A stretch of 64,000 bases of DNA from JBAOHV01 sp963714875. Its GTDB lineage: Bacteria; Actinomycetota; Acidimicrobiia; Acidimicrobiales; Microtrichaceae. The notes under the pieces are model-generated. The model searched no databases. It had not been told where the DNA came from and saw only the letters and a list, made by a program, of their open reading frames with translations. Shown here piece by piece: positions 7,964 to 17,136 of the stretch. Within the stretch, counting starts at the first letter, position 1. Every line of letters begins with the position of its first letter. The position numbers and the translations under genes were made by a program. Location: assembly GCA_963714875.1 (NCBI GenBank), contig CAVQQI010000011.1:496001-560000 (forward strand), written 5' to 3'.

Positions 7964-8989
7964 ATCGGGGCCGGCCGGCTCGCCATCGACGATCTGGTCC
8001 AGGTACTCGCTCATGCCGATGCCGGTGCGGTCCCCGCACCGATAGCGGGTCATCGCCTCGGTGATGCGGGTGACCAGCTGCTCGCCATCGGGCGTGGTGC
8101 GGCGATTGCGCAACGGGATCAACGAGATCACCTCGCCGGTGACGTCGTACTCGGCATGGTCGGTGCGCACCCACGCCCGCATGGTTCGCTGGTAGCGATC
8201 GTCGTCCCAGTCCGTGTCGATCCGGCACTCACGGACCAGGTGGTACTCCCCGTCGACGAGCACCATGCCGGTCTGGCGGGGCGGGACCTCGGGGTCATCG
8301 CCGCCGATGAGCGAGATCATCATCGCGAAGTCCTCGCCGAACACCAGCGGCAACCAGCGGTACCAGTGCAGCGCCTGCCAGTGCCGGGGGCCCCACGACT
8401 TGTCGCGCAGACCCAGCCCGTCCAACTCGATCACCTCGTCGCCGACGGTGATCGTGCCCACCGCCGCGATGTGCTGCTCGTAGTGCGCCTTCGCGAAGGA
8501 CTTCTCGGGGTCGGTCGCCAGCTCGGTCCCGTCCAGGTGCAGTGCCCGGCCGCCGTACATCGGTGAGATGCCACGCACCTCGAGGCGGACCGTGCACGAC
8601 ACCATCGGGTTGTCGGCGAAGGCCCGGCGGGGGTTCGCCATCTGGCGGGGCTCATCGAGCAGGCACACCTGGCCGTCGTAGCTGACACGGAGGTGCTCGA
8701 ACGGGGTGACCACCTCGATGCGCAACCCGCCCGCATCCATCGCGTCGTTGGTGTCGATCGCCGGGCGTCCGTAGATGAAGCCCACCCGACCGCCGGGCAG
8801 GTAGAGACACACGGTCATCTCGGCGTAGCCCTCGTTGACCCGGTTACCCAGGCGGAACCAACCCCCGACCTCACGGCCGACGTCGAAGACGTTCAGGTAC
8901 ATCGATTCGTTGTAGTTGGGCACGTCGTCGGGTTCGTGCGGGTACTCGTCGGCGGGCTCCAACACGGTGGTCACTCGTCGATCGCCCAT
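7955..8989 (-). CDS. Lipocalin-like protein (DUF7064/DUF7065 or AttH type)
   Basis: A 344-residue soluble protein without signal peptide or membrane segments. It contains ELDGLGLRDKSWGPRHW in its middle, the RDxSWG pattern of the AttH/CrtC-like double-lipocalin families often found next to lipid, steroid or terpenoid genes. A second protein with RDHSWGVR lies at 39104-40264. ATG at 8989 is chosen: a TACCGT -10-like hexamer (9001-8996) ends 6 nt upstream, so the mRNA may be leaderless. It is divergent from the second monooxygenase and shares a promoter region containing a 17-bp palindrome. Function is unproven; handling of a hydrophobic substrate is inferred. Confidence 0.65.
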   Translation of the reverse strand: MGDRRVTTVLEPADEYPHEPDDVPNYNESMYLNVFDVGREVGGWFRLGNRVNEGYAEMTVCLYLPGGRVGFIYGRPAIDTNDAMDAGGLRIEVVTPFEHLRVSYDGQVCLLDEPRQMANPRRAFADNPMVSCTVRLEVRGISPMYGGRALHLDGTELATDPEKSFAKAHYEQHIAAVGTITVGDEVIELDGLGLRDKSWGPRHWQALHWYRWLPLVFGEDFAMMISLIGGDDPEVPPRQTGMVLVDGEYHLVRECRIDTDWDDDRYQRTMRAWVRTDHAEYDVTGEVISLIPLRNRRTTPDGEQLVTRITEAMTRYRCGDRTGIGMSEYLDQIVDGEPAGPDVR

Positions 8990-9036
8990 CCGTCGACGGT
9001 AGCTCCGGGCCTGCTGCACACGCGGGACGAACAGGA

Positions 9037-9053
9037 TCTGACGACCCGTCAGA
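9037..9053. promoter_or_regulatory. Palindromic operator candidate between divergent genes
   Basis: TCTGACG-ACC-CGTCAGA, a perfect 7-bp inverted repeat with a 3-bp centre. It overlaps the expected -35 position of the plus-strand monooxygenase promoter and lies upstream of the minus-strand -10. The size suits a TetR-type dimer; no such regulator gene is in the window. Confidence 0.55.
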
Positions 9054-9071
9054 AACGAGTCGCTGCTGGCC

Positions 9072-9077
9072 CTACAT
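9072..9077 (+). promoter_or_regulatory. -10 hexamer of second monooxygenase gene
   Basis: TACATT, 40 nt before the ATG at 9118, with the palindrome 9037-9053 at the -35 position. The transcript would have a leader with a GAGGA ribosome site. Confidence 0.45.
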
Positions 9078-9117
9078 TGTGGGTCGACACCGCCTCCCCC
9101 GACTCGAGGACACGCAG

Positions 9118-10908
9118 ATGACCGAGCCCACTCCCGACAACGCTGCCGCGCTCGCCGCCGCACGCGAGCGCTACCAGGCCGAGCGGGCCAAGCGCCTGCG
9201 CTCCGATGGGCTGGCGCAGTACCGGGAGCTGGCCGGCGACTACGCGGACTTCGACCGCGACCCCTTCGTCGAACCCGGCTTCACCCGCGATCCGCTGGTC
9301 GAGGAGACCGATGTGGTCATCGTCGGCGGTGGCTTCGCCGGCATGCTCACCGCCATCAACCTGCGTGCACGCGGGGTCGAGCGCATCCGGATCGTGGAGA
9401 AGGCCGGCGACTTCGGCGGCACCTGGTACTGGAACCGCTACCCGGGCTGCATGTGCGACGTCGAGTCCTACACGTACCTGCCGCTGCTCGAGGAGACCGG
9501 CTTCATGCCGTCGGAGAAGTACGCGAGCGCGCCGGAGATCTTCGCCTACTGCCAGCACATGGCCCGCCACTACGACCTGTACCCGCTGGCGCTGTTCCAG
9601 ACCGAGATCGACACCGCGGAGTGGGACGAGGACGCCGTCCGTTGGCAGGTCCGCACCACGCGTGACGACGTGCTGACCGCACGGTTCTTCGTCACCGCCG
9701 GCGGGATCCTCCACAAGGCCAAGCTCCCCGGCATCCCCGGCATCGAGGACTTCGAGGGTGAGGCGTTCCACACCAGCCGGTGGGACTACCGGGTCACCGG
9801 CGGCGGCCCGACCGAGCCGATGGACCGGTTGGGCGACAAGCGCGTCGGCATCATCGGTACCGGTGCCACCGCTGTGCAGGCGGTCCCCCGACTGGCCGAG
9901 GCCGCACAGGAGCTGTTCGTGTTCCAGCGCACACCCTCGGCGGTGGGCGTGCGCAACAACGGACCGACGGACGAGGAGTGGTACCGCAGCCTGGAGCCGG
10001 GCTGGCAGGCCGAGCGGATCCGCAACTTCACCCAGGCGGTCACCGGCGTGCAGCCCGACAAGGACCTGGTCGGTGACGGCTGGACCGAGGTCATGTGGGA
10101 CGACACCCAGACCGCCACCACCGACGCCGAGCGAGCGGCGGCGCTCGAGGCATCCGACTTCGCCACGATGCAGGCCCTGCGCGATCGGGTGGATCGCATC
10201 GTCGAGGACCCCGAGACCGCCGAACAGCTCAAGCCCTGGTACGGCAAGCACTGCAAGCGGGTGTGCTTCCACGACGAGTACCTGCCCACGTTCAACCGTG
10301 ACAACGCCCACCTGGTCGACACCGACGGCCGCGGGGTCGAGGCCATCACGGCGAAGGGCGTGGTGGCCAACGGCGTCGAGTACCCCGTCGACGTGCTGGT
10401 CTTCGCCTCCGGGTTCGAGGTGACCACCGACCTGGAGCACCGGCTGGGGTTCGACCCCAAGGGCCGCAACGGCGTCGCAATGAGCGAGCGCTGGTTCGAC
10501 GGTGCCCACACCCTGCACGGCGTGCTGTCCGCCGAGTTCCCCAACATGATGATGATCAGCTTGGTGCAGGCGGGGTTCGGCACGAACTTCCTGCACTTCC
10601 TGTCCGAGTCGGCCAAGCACGTGGCATGGCTGATCGCCACCTGCATCGACGACGACGTCACCACGATCGAAGCCACACCCGAGGCCGAGGAGGAGTGGCT
10701 CGGTGTGCTGCTGGGCGTGGCGGGCGGCATCGCCGGGTACTCACGCAACTGCACGCCCGGGTACTACAACGGCGAGCAGGGCCAGAACCCCAAGGCGGCC
10801 CGCAACCTGGTCTACACGGGCAGCCTGCTCGACTACGCGGGCTACCTGGAGCGCTGGCGTGACACCGAGGGCTACCCGGGCGCACGGGTCGTGCGCGAAC
10901 TCGGGTGA
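9118..10908 (+). CDS. Type I Baeyer-Villiger monooxygenase (second copy)
   Basis: A 596-residue flavoprotein closely patterned on the enzyme at 4036-5916: GGGFAG at residues 70-75, the fingerprint F(E)GEAFHTSRWD, a second Rossmann motif GTGATAVQ and a C-terminal CTPGYYNGEQG. It should oxidise a ketone to an ester or lactone with NADPH and O2. The ATG at 9118 follows GAGGA; an upstream in-frame ATG at 9079 lies within the promoter region and is unlikely. The ABC transporter follows after 31 bp and may be cotranscribed. Two such enzymes within 5 kb suggest either two steps or two substrates of one catabolic route. Confidence 0.9.
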   Translation: MTEPTPDNAAALAAARERYQAERAKRLRSDGLAQYRELAGDYADFDRDPFVEPGFTRDPLVEETDVVIVGGGFAGMLTAINLRARGVERIRIVEKAGDFGGTWYWNRYPGCMCDVESYTYLPLLEETGFMPSEKYASAPEIFAYCQHMARHYDLYPLALFQTEIDTAEWDEDAVRWQVRTTRDDVLTARFFVTAGGILHKAKLPGIPGIEDFEGEAFHTSRWDYRVTGGGPTEPMDRLGDKRVGIIGTGATAVQAVPRLAEAAQELFVFQRTPSAVGVRNNGPTDEEWYRSLEPGWQAERIRNFTQAVTGVQPDKDLVGDGWTEVMWDDTQTATTDAERAAALEASDFATMQALRDRVDRIVEDPETAEQLKPWYGKHCKRVCFHDEYLPTFNRDNAHLVDTDGRGVEAITAKGVVANGVEYPVDVLVFASGFEVTTDLEHRLGFDPKGRNGVAMSERWFDGAHTLHGVLSAEFPNMMMISLVQAGFGTNFLHFLSESAKHVAWLIATCIDDDVTTIEATPEAEEEWLGVLLGVAGGIAGYSRNCTPGYYNGEQGQNPKAARNLVYTGSLLDYAGYLERWRDTEGYPGARVVRELG

Positions 10909-10939
10909 CAGCGGGGCCCATCGCCACGAGACTGCGGTG

Positions 10940-11695
10940 ATGAGCCCAACTGCGGACCGCCCGGTGCTGCACGCGGTCGACCTGCGCAAGCGGTTCGGCT
11001 CCACCCAGGCCGTCGACGGCATCAGCATCGAGATCCTTCCCGGGGAGCGTGTCGGCGTCGTCGGTCCCAACGGTGCGGGCAAGACCACCACGCTGCTGAT
11101 GTTGATGGGCGCCATCGACCCCGACGAGGGCACGATCGAGCTCGTCGGGCACCGGCTGCCCGGTGGACGCAGCGCCGCGATGGAACGTGTGGGCTTCGCC
11201 GCGGGCTACCTGCCGCTCCCCGACCGTCTCACGGTCATGGAGACCCTCGAGCTGTTCGCCACGCTGTACGGCGTCGAGGACCCGGGTTCACGTGCCGAGG
11301 AGGTGCTCGGCGAACTGGACATCGCCCGGCTGGCGCACCAGCGCGTCGAGTCGCTGTCCTCGGGGCAGGGCACGCTGGTGGGTTTCGCGAAGGCGGTCAT
11401 CCATCATCCGGAGCTGATCGTGCTGGACGAACCGACCGCATCGCTCGACCCGGACGTCGCGATGCGGGTGCGGGACCGTCTCGAGCACATGAACGCCGAG
11501 CACCGCTCGACGCTGCTGCTGACCAGCCATGACATGCGAGAGGTCGAACGTCTGACCACCAGGGTGATCTTCCTGCGCGCCGGCACCGTCATCGCCGACG
11601 GCCCAGCGGCGACGGTCGTCGCGGACGCAGGCCACCCCGATCTCGAGACCATGTTCCTGGCCGAAGCAGCACGGGTCCGCCAGGACGCCGTGTGA
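10940..11695 (+). CDS. ABC transporter ATP-binding protein
   Basis: A 251-residue ABC ATPase: Walker A GPNGAGKTT (about residues 41-49), signature LSSGQ, Walker B LIVLDEPTASLD, and the H-loop in LLLTSHD. This arrangement (ATPase then ABC-2 permease) is typical of drug or polymer exporters of the DrrA/NodI type. ATG at 10940 is chosen; GTG at 10937 is in frame directly before it. The stop overlaps the permease start by 4 bp (GTGA), so the two are translationally coupled. Confidence 0.9.
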   Translation: MSPTADRPVLHAVDLRKRFGSTQAVDGISIEILPGERVGVVGPNGAGKTTTLLMLMGAIDPDEGTIELVGHRLPGGRSAAMERVGFAAGYLPLPDRLTVMETLELFATLYGVEDPGSRAEEVLGELDIARLAHQRVESLSSGQGTLVGFAKAVIHHPELIVLDEPTASLDPDVAMRVRDRLEHMNAEHRSTLLLTSHDMREVERLTTRVIFLRAGTVIADGPAATVVADAGHPDLETMFLAEAARVRQDAV

Positions 11696-12477
11696 GCCGC
11701 GCATCGCGCCGGCGTGTGTCGGCCATGGCCACGCGGAACCTGCGTGCGCAGACGCGCAACCCGGGTCACTGGTTCCTGCTGCTGGTGCTGCCGCTCGTCG
11801 ACGGGCTGCTGTTCGGCTCGATCGGCGTCGCGTTCGGCGAGGGCGAGGGCCCGGTTCGTCTGCTGGTGACCGGCATCATGTTGTTCCACCTCATCTGGCA
11901 GCTGACCCTGGCGGGCTCGCTCGGCCTGCTGGAAGAGGTGTGGACACGAAACATCATGAACCTGATCGCCACTCCCCTGACCGAGCGGGAGTTCATGGGG
12001 TCGCTCGGCGTGGTGGGCCTGGTCCGCACCGTCATCTCGGTGACGGTGATCGCGCTGGTCGGACTGGTCTTCTACGCCGTCGCACCGGACTCGGCGGGAT
12101 GGGTGCTGATTCCCAGCGCCGCCATCCTGATGGCGTTCGGTTGGGTCGTCACGCTGTTCGTGGTCGGCCTGACGCTGCAGTACGGCGACAGCGCCGAGGT
12201 CTTCTCGTGGGGCACGCTCGTGCTGCTGATGCCGTTGTCGGGCTTCTTCTACCCCGTCGACTCGCTGCCACCGGCACTCGCAGCGGTCGCACAGATCATC
12301 CCACTGACGCACGTGTTCGACGCCGTTCGTGTCGGGCTCGAGACCTCACGGGTGGATTGGGCACAGCTGGGGATCGCCGCGATCGGCACGCTGGTCCTGC
12401 TGGGCGCCGCCACGTGGTTCGTCGACCGGCAGCTGCGTCGGTTCCGCTCCGAAGGTTGGGTCACCCGCTTCACCTGA
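11692..12477 (+). CDS. ABC-2 type transporter permease
   Basis: A 261-residue membrane protein with about six hydrophobic segments (for example WFLLLVLPLVDGLLFG, LLVTGIMLFHLIWQ, LVLLMPLSGFFYPVDSLP and LGIAAIGTLVLLGAA). SGFFYPVDSLP is the usual ABC-2 permease loop. It pairs with the ATPase immediately upstream to make an exporter in the cytoplasmic membrane. The cargo is unknown; the neighbouring monooxygenase and CoA-transferase genes suggest a lipid-like or metabolic product, but that is only context. GTG start at 11692 overlaps the ATPase stop. Confidence 0.85.
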   Translation: MSRASRRRVSAMATRNLRAQTRNPGHWFLLLVLPLVDGLLFGSIGVAFGEGEGPVRLLVTGIMLFHLIWQLTLAGSLGLLEEVWTRNIMNLIATPLTEREFMGSLGVVGLVRTVISVTVIALVGLVFYAVAPDSAGWVLIPSAAILMAFGWVVTLFVVGLTLQYGDSAEVFSWGTLVLLMPLSGFFYPVDSLPPALAAVAQIIPLTHVFDAVRVGLETSRVDWAQLGIAAIGTLVLLGAATWFVDRQLRRFRSEGWVTRFT

Positions 12478-12521
12478 GGCCGGGCGGCCGCTTTCGGTCG
12501 ATCCGCCGGCAGGATGGTCAG

Positions 12522-13817
12522 ATGTCCATCACTCCTGCGCCCGCAGCCTCCGCTGCTGACCTCGTGGAACACGTCGGGGCCGGCTCCTCGGTCATCGTGC
12601 CGGTCGGCAACGGTGAACCGGTGGCACTCCTCGACGCGATCGAGGCGGCAGCCGATGCGTCGCTGCTCGACGGCGTCCGCATCCACCAGTTGCTGCCGCT
12701 GCGCGATCGCAGGCACCACTCGGGCTGCTTCGGTGACCGGTTGCGCCACGTGTCGTACTTCCTGAGCGCATCGCTGCGTGAGCACTACGAGCGAGGTCAG
12801 GTGGACCTGGTGCCGAACGACTTCCACGCGGTGCCCGATCTCCTTCGGAGGCTCGACCAGCCGTTGTTGGCTGTCGCCGCCTCCCCACCGGATGCACACG
12901 GCTACGTCTCACTCGGGGTGGCTGGCGACTACGCGGCAGCGCTGCTGAGCGAGATGCCGGTGATCGTCGAGGTGAACCCGTCGATGCCGCGCACCCAGGG
13001 CGAACACACCTTCCGCCTCGCCGACGCTGCGGGGTGGATCGAGCACGACACACCCATGGTGGCGGTACCACCGGCTCGGTCGACCGAGACCGATCGCCGG
13101 ATCGCCGAGCTGGTCGCTGCACGCATCCCTGACGGAGCGGTACTGCAGTTCGGCGTCGGAGCGGTGCCCGATCTGGTCGCCGGACTGCTGGGAGATCACC
13201 GTGACCTGGGAATCCACACCGAGCTGCTCGGCGACGGGGTCATGGGGCTCGTCGAGTCCGGTGCCGCGACCGGCCGCACGAAGAGCCGTGAGCACGGCCT
13301 GGCGACCACCACGACCATCATGGGCTCGGCTGCGCTGTACGACTGGGCGCACGAGCACCCGGGGGTCTACGTGCTCCCGGTCGACATCTCGAACGACCCG
13401 CGCGTGATCGCCGAGCACGACGACTTCGCCGCGGTCAACGCCACGATGCAGATCGACCTGCTCGGGCAGTGCGGCTCGGAATCGCTCGGCAGCCACTACG
13501 TGTCGTCCACCGGCGGCCAGGCCGACTTCATGCGCGGCGCCCAGCTGGCAACACGCGGGCAGAGCTTCATCGTCACCCACAGCACCGCGCACGACGTGGC
13601 GAGCAACAGCGTCGTGTCACGCATCGTGCCGACGCTCAGCCCCGGCTCGGTGGTGACTGCCCACAAGAACCTGGTCGACAAGGTGGTGACCGAGCACGGT
13701 GTCGCCGAGTTGACGGGCCGCACCACCCGCGAGCGGGCGGCGGCACTGATCGCCATCGCCGACCCCGCGTTCCGCGACGCGCTGAGCCAGCAGGCGCACT
13801 CGATGGGACTGTGCTGA
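12522..13817 (+). CDS. Acetyl-CoA hydrolase/transferase family protein (4-hydroxybutyrate CoA-transferase-like)
   Basis: A 431-residue CoA-transferase. GIHTELLGDGVMGLVESGA carries the family's catalytic glutamate, and STGGQADF is the conserved glycine-rich motif of the C-terminal half. The enzyme would move CoA between a short acyl-CoA and an acid, as in 4-hydroxybutyrate or acetate CoA transfer. AGGATGG 11 nt upstream of the ATG at 12522 can serve as ribosome site. It lies 44 bp after the exporter genes and ends 13 bp before the convergent DinB-like gene. With the crotonase and monooxygenases it fits a carboxylic-acid degradation set. Confidence 0.85.
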   Translation: MSITPAPAASAADLVEHVGAGSSVIVPVGNGEPVALLDAIEAAADASLLDGVRIHQLLPLRDRRHHSGCFGDRLRHVSYFLSASLREHYERGQVDLVPNDFHAVPDLLRRLDQPLLAVAASPPDAHGYVSLGVAGDYAAALLSEMPVIVEVNPSMPRTQGEHTFRLADAAGWIEHDTPMVAVPPARSTETDRRIAELVAARIPDGAVLQFGVGAVPDLVAGLLGDHRDLGIHTELLGDGVMGLVESGAATGRTKSREHGLATTTTIMGSAALYDWAHEHPGVYVLPVDISNDPRVIAEHDDFAAVNATMQIDLLGQCGSESLGSHYVSSTGGQADFMRGAQLATRGQSFIVTHSTAHDVASNSVVSRIVPTLSPGSVVTAHKNLVDKVVTEHGVAELTGRTTRERAAALIAIADPAFRDALSQQAHSMGLC

Positions 13818-13830
13818 GCGACCCCTGGAC

Positions 13831-14298
13831 TCAGGTGGTCCCCGGCCGCTCCAGCGCATCAGCGGTCAGTTCCAGGTGACCCAGGTGCTGGTAGAGCTCC
13901 TCGAGAACGTGCAGCACCAGTGACCCATCGGAGCTGTCGCCGCTCTGCAGGAACACCCGCAGCTCGTGATCGGTGATCGTCGGGCCGGCGTCCGTCTCAG
14001 CGATGAGCTCGCGCAGCTGCGTGCCGGTGCGAACCAACAACGCTCGGAGCTCGTCGACGGTGGAGGTCGCGGAGAACTCCGCGTCGCGGTCGCGCTCCCC
14101 CGGTCGACCCAGACCCACGTGGCCGAGCCAGAAGGTCGATGAGGCACAGGCATGCACGATCAACGCAGCGGCCGAGTTGGTGCCGGCACCGTGAGGGGCC
14201 CGGTTGACCGAGTCGTCGTCGAAGCGGTCGAGCGTCGCCGCCATGCGGGTCAGCGCGTGCTGCACATAGACCTGGATCGTGCTGGCTGCGATCTCCAC
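13831..14298 (-). CDS. DinB-like/DUF664-type four-helix protein
   Basis: A 155-residue protein with the DinB superfamily outline: an amphipathic N-terminal helix, ALIVHACASSTFWLGHVGLG and a C-terminal LEELYQHLGHLELTADAL. The histidines in these segments are the candidate metal ligands of the family, many members of which are mycothiol-dependent in actinobacteria. The start is GTG at 14298, only 5 nt after the stop of the amidase gene, so it is the second gene of that operon. Its reaction is not known. Confidence 0.7.
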   Translation of the reverse strand: MEIAASTIQVYVQHALTRMAATLDRFDDDSVNRAPHGAGTNSAAALIVHACASSTFWLGHVGLGRPGERDRDAEFSATSTVDELRALLVRTGTQLRELIAETDAGPTITDHELRVFLQSGDSSDGSLVLHVLEELYQHLGHLELTADALERPGTT

Positions 14299-14303
14299 CG
14301 CGC

Positions 14304-15726
14304 TCAGCCCTCGGCGGCGATGCTGCGGAACGGTTGGGCCGCTTCGAGCTGTGCTGCCAGTTCGAGCAGCAGCCGCTCACGTCCGCCGTCCGCGTGGAAC
14401 ATCATGCCGATCGGCAACCCGGTCGCCTCGTCGTGGCCCATCGGCAGCGAGACCGCAGGGTGCCCGGTGACGTTGTTCCACGGCGTGAAGCAGGCCCACT
14501 CGGCGACCCTCGGCAGCAGCTCCTCGTAGGGCAACGCGGTGTCGAAGTGTCCGATGGCGGGTGAGACCTGCCCGACGGTCGGGGTGACGAGCACGTCGTT
14601 GCGCACGAACAGCGCAGAGGCCTCGACGGTCGAACGGCGCAGGCGCCGGATGGCCCCCGGGAGCTTGGCGAGGTTCGCCCGGCAGTGGTCGCCGAACCCC
14701 CGCACCACCGGGGTCAGCGCGGCGCGGTCGAACGAGGGATCGAACAGCTGGCGCCCACCGGTGGCGATCATGAGGGTGAGGAACCCGTAGTAGAGGATGA
14801 AGTCGTCCGCGAGCGACGCCGAGATCGGGTTGGACACGTGCTCGACCTGGTGGCCGAGCGATTCCAGCAGGGCGACCGTCTCGTCCTGGACCCTGAGGGT
14901 GGCAGCGTCGATGACCGCCCCGTTGCTGGTCCCGGTGATGTAGCCGATGCGCAGCGTGGAGCTGAGCGGCGCACCGACCGGTCCGATCGGCTGGAGTGAC
15001 CGGGGCCGGAACTGCTGCTCGGCAGCTGCCAGGTAGGCCCAGGAATCCCGCACCGTCCGGGTGACCACACCGTGCGAGGTGACCCGCACGGGCAGCACCT
15101 TGGTGGTGGGTTCCTCGGCGATGCGGCCACGTGTCGCCTTCATGCCCACCAGTCCGCACGCGGCGGCGGGGATCCGGATCGACCCACCACCGTCGGCGGC
15201 GTGCGCGAGCGGCACGACGCCCGCGGCGACCATCGCTGCCGCGCCCGACGACGATCCGCCCGGCGTGTGGCCGGTGTTCCAGGGGTTCCGGGTCGGCGCA
15301 GCGTCGGGATACTCCGCGCTGCAGATGATGCCGAAGTCCGGCATGCGTCGTCTTGCCCAGCACGTTGGTCCCCATCGCCAGCAACTGGGCGACCTCGGGC
15401 GCATCGTGGTCCGCGGGTGCGGCAGCGGAAAGGGCGTCCGAGCCCCACCTGGTCGGGTATCCGGTCAGGTCCGACATGTCCTTGATGAACGTCGGCACGC
15501 CGCGCAACGGCCCCTCGGGCAGGCGGTCGGCGGTGGCCATCGCCTCGTCGAAGCGCTCGAGGACCAGTGCGTTCAGCTCCGGTTCCACCTGCCTGGCCCG
15601 AGCCACTGCTGCTGCGGCCAGCTCCGCCGGCGACACCTCGCGGCGACGGACCAGCGCCGCGAGCGCCACCGCATCGTGCTCACCGAGCGCATCGTCGCTG
15701 ACGGCATGGACCCTGGTCGACGTCAT
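14304..15726 (-). pseudogene. Amidase (amidase signature family), one frameshift
   Basis: The N-terminal part (from ATG 15726) carries the catalytic lysine in GVPTFIKDMSDLTG; the C-terminal part, in another frame, carries GGSSSGAAAMVAAG and DGGGSIRIPAAACGLVG with the two catalytic serines. The frames meet at about 15345-15351, in a GKT-to-MPDFG junction where one extra base breaks the family's continuous sequence. The span is 1423 nt, one more than a multiple of three. AGGAG precedes the start. Intact, this would be a 473-residue enzyme hydrolysing an amide bond (substrate unknown). It may be a true pseudogene or an assembly error. Confidence 0.85.
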
Positions 15727-15825
15727 CGGACTCCTGTGGTGGTCGGGCCCACAGTGTGTCACCGCGCCGCATCACGCTGGTAGGGCGAGGCGACCCAGCG
15801 GTGGACGAGGTCTGCGGGTGCGGGC

Positions 15826-17136
15826 TCAGCGAGCCTCGGCTCGCGCCCGAGCTCCCTCGAGATCGGCGCCAGCCCGCAGCAAGGTCCCCCGCAGGGAGCA
15901 CTCGGCGATCTCGACCGGTGGCGCGACGTCGGTCACGATGCGTTCCGCCAGATCCAGGTAGACCGAACCTGCGGGCGAGTCCGGGTGCTCCAGCGCAAGC
16001 GGCACCCCTGCGTCGCCGCCAGCAGCAACGCCCGCATCCAACGGGATCGAGCCCAGCAGCGGCACGCCGATGTCATCCGCCAGGGCCTGGCCGCCGCCCG
16101 AGCCGAACATCGCGGTCACGGTGCCATCGGGCGCAGTGGACGGACCCATGTTCTCGATGACACCTGCAACCCGCAGGAAGCCCTTGCGCGCCATGTCCGC
16201 AGCTCGGGCCGCGACCTGTTGGGCGGCGGTTGCCGGTGTGGTGACGATGATCACGTCGCTGCTGGGCAGCATGCGTGCCAGGCCCATCTGCACGTCAGAG
16301 GTTCCCGGGGGCATGTCGATCAGCAGGTAGTCGAGGTTTCCCCACTCGACGTCCTCCAGGAAGTGCTGCACAGCGCGGTTGAGCATCATGCCGCGCCACA
16401 TGATGGCCTCGGTCTCGTTCGCGCCCGCGATCGACCCCATCGACACCACCCGCAGCTCGCCCGAGCCGATGGGGCGGACGACCGGACGCATCACGGTCTT
16501 GCCCCCGACGGCGCGCTCGCCCTCGACCTCGCCGTCGAGACCCAGCAGGTGCGGCATGGAGAACCCGCCGACATCGGCGTCGAGCACCCCCACGACGTGG
16601 CCACGATCCGCCAGCAGCACCGCCAGGTTGGCGGTGACCGACGACTTGCCGACCCCGCCCTTGCCCGACGAGATGGCGAGGATGCGACAGGTGGGTGGGA
16701 TGTCGGTGTCGAGGGCGTTGTCCCGCGCCTTCCAGCGGGCCCGCGCCATGACGTCGCTGCGTTCAGCAGCGGTCATCTCGCCGAAGTGGATCTTGACGGT
16801 GTCGATGCCCGGCAGCGAGCCGACACGTGCCTTTGCGTCACGCATCAGCTGTGCCCGCAGGGGGCAGCCGGCGGTGGTGAGCGCCATGGTGACGTGCATG
16901 ACGTCGTCGTCGGTGCGTTCGAAGCGCTTGATCATGCCGAGATCCACGACGTTGCCGCCGAGCTCGGGGTCGATCACGCCGCGCAGGGCGTTCATGATCG
17001 CCTCGGTGTCGATCCGCTCGCCGACCACGAGGGGCGCGTCCACCTGCGGGGTGGGCGGCGCGGCGTCGTCCGGTCCGGCCGGCTCGTTCGTCGCAGCACC
17101 CAGGTCGATCCCCGGTGCCGCGTCGGGGTCGGTCAC
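15826..17136 (-). CDS. mrp: Mrp/ApbC-type Fe-S cluster carrier ATPase
   Basis: A 436-residue protein with an N-terminal MIP18/DUF59 domain (about residues 40-125, including DPELGGNVVDLGMI and TTAGCPLR) and a C-terminal ParA-like NTPase with the deviant P-loop SSGKGGVGKSS near 155. Mrp proteins bind and pass on Fe-S clusters. The GTG start at 17136 overlaps the SufT stop by 4 bp (GTGA), so it is the last gene of the suf operon. The CxxC usually seen near the C-terminus of Mrp is not visible in the tail; a lone cysteine (AECSLRG) is present, which is odd and bears on whether it carries a bridging cluster. Confidence 0.88.
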   Translation of the reverse strand: MTDPDAAPGIDLGAATNEPAGPDDAAPPTPQVDAPLVVGERIDTEAIMNALRGVIDPELGGNVVDLGMIKRFERTDDDVMHVTMALTTAGCPLRAQLMRDAKARVGSLPGIDTVKIHFGEMTAAERSDVMARARWKARDNALDTDIPPTCRILAISSGKGGVGKSSVTANLAVLLADRGHVVGVLDADVGGFSMPHLLGLDGEVEGERAVGGKTVMRPVVRPIGSGELRVVSMGSIAGANETEAIMWRGMMLNRAVQHFLEDVEWGNLDYLLIDMPPGTSDVQMGLARMLPSSDVIIVTTPATAAQQVAARAADMARKGFLRVAGVIENMGPSTAPDGTVTAMFGSGGGQALADDIGVPLLGSIPLDAGVAAGGDAGVPLALEHPDSPAGSVYLDLAERIVTDVAPPVEIAECSLRGTLLRAGADLEGARARAEAR

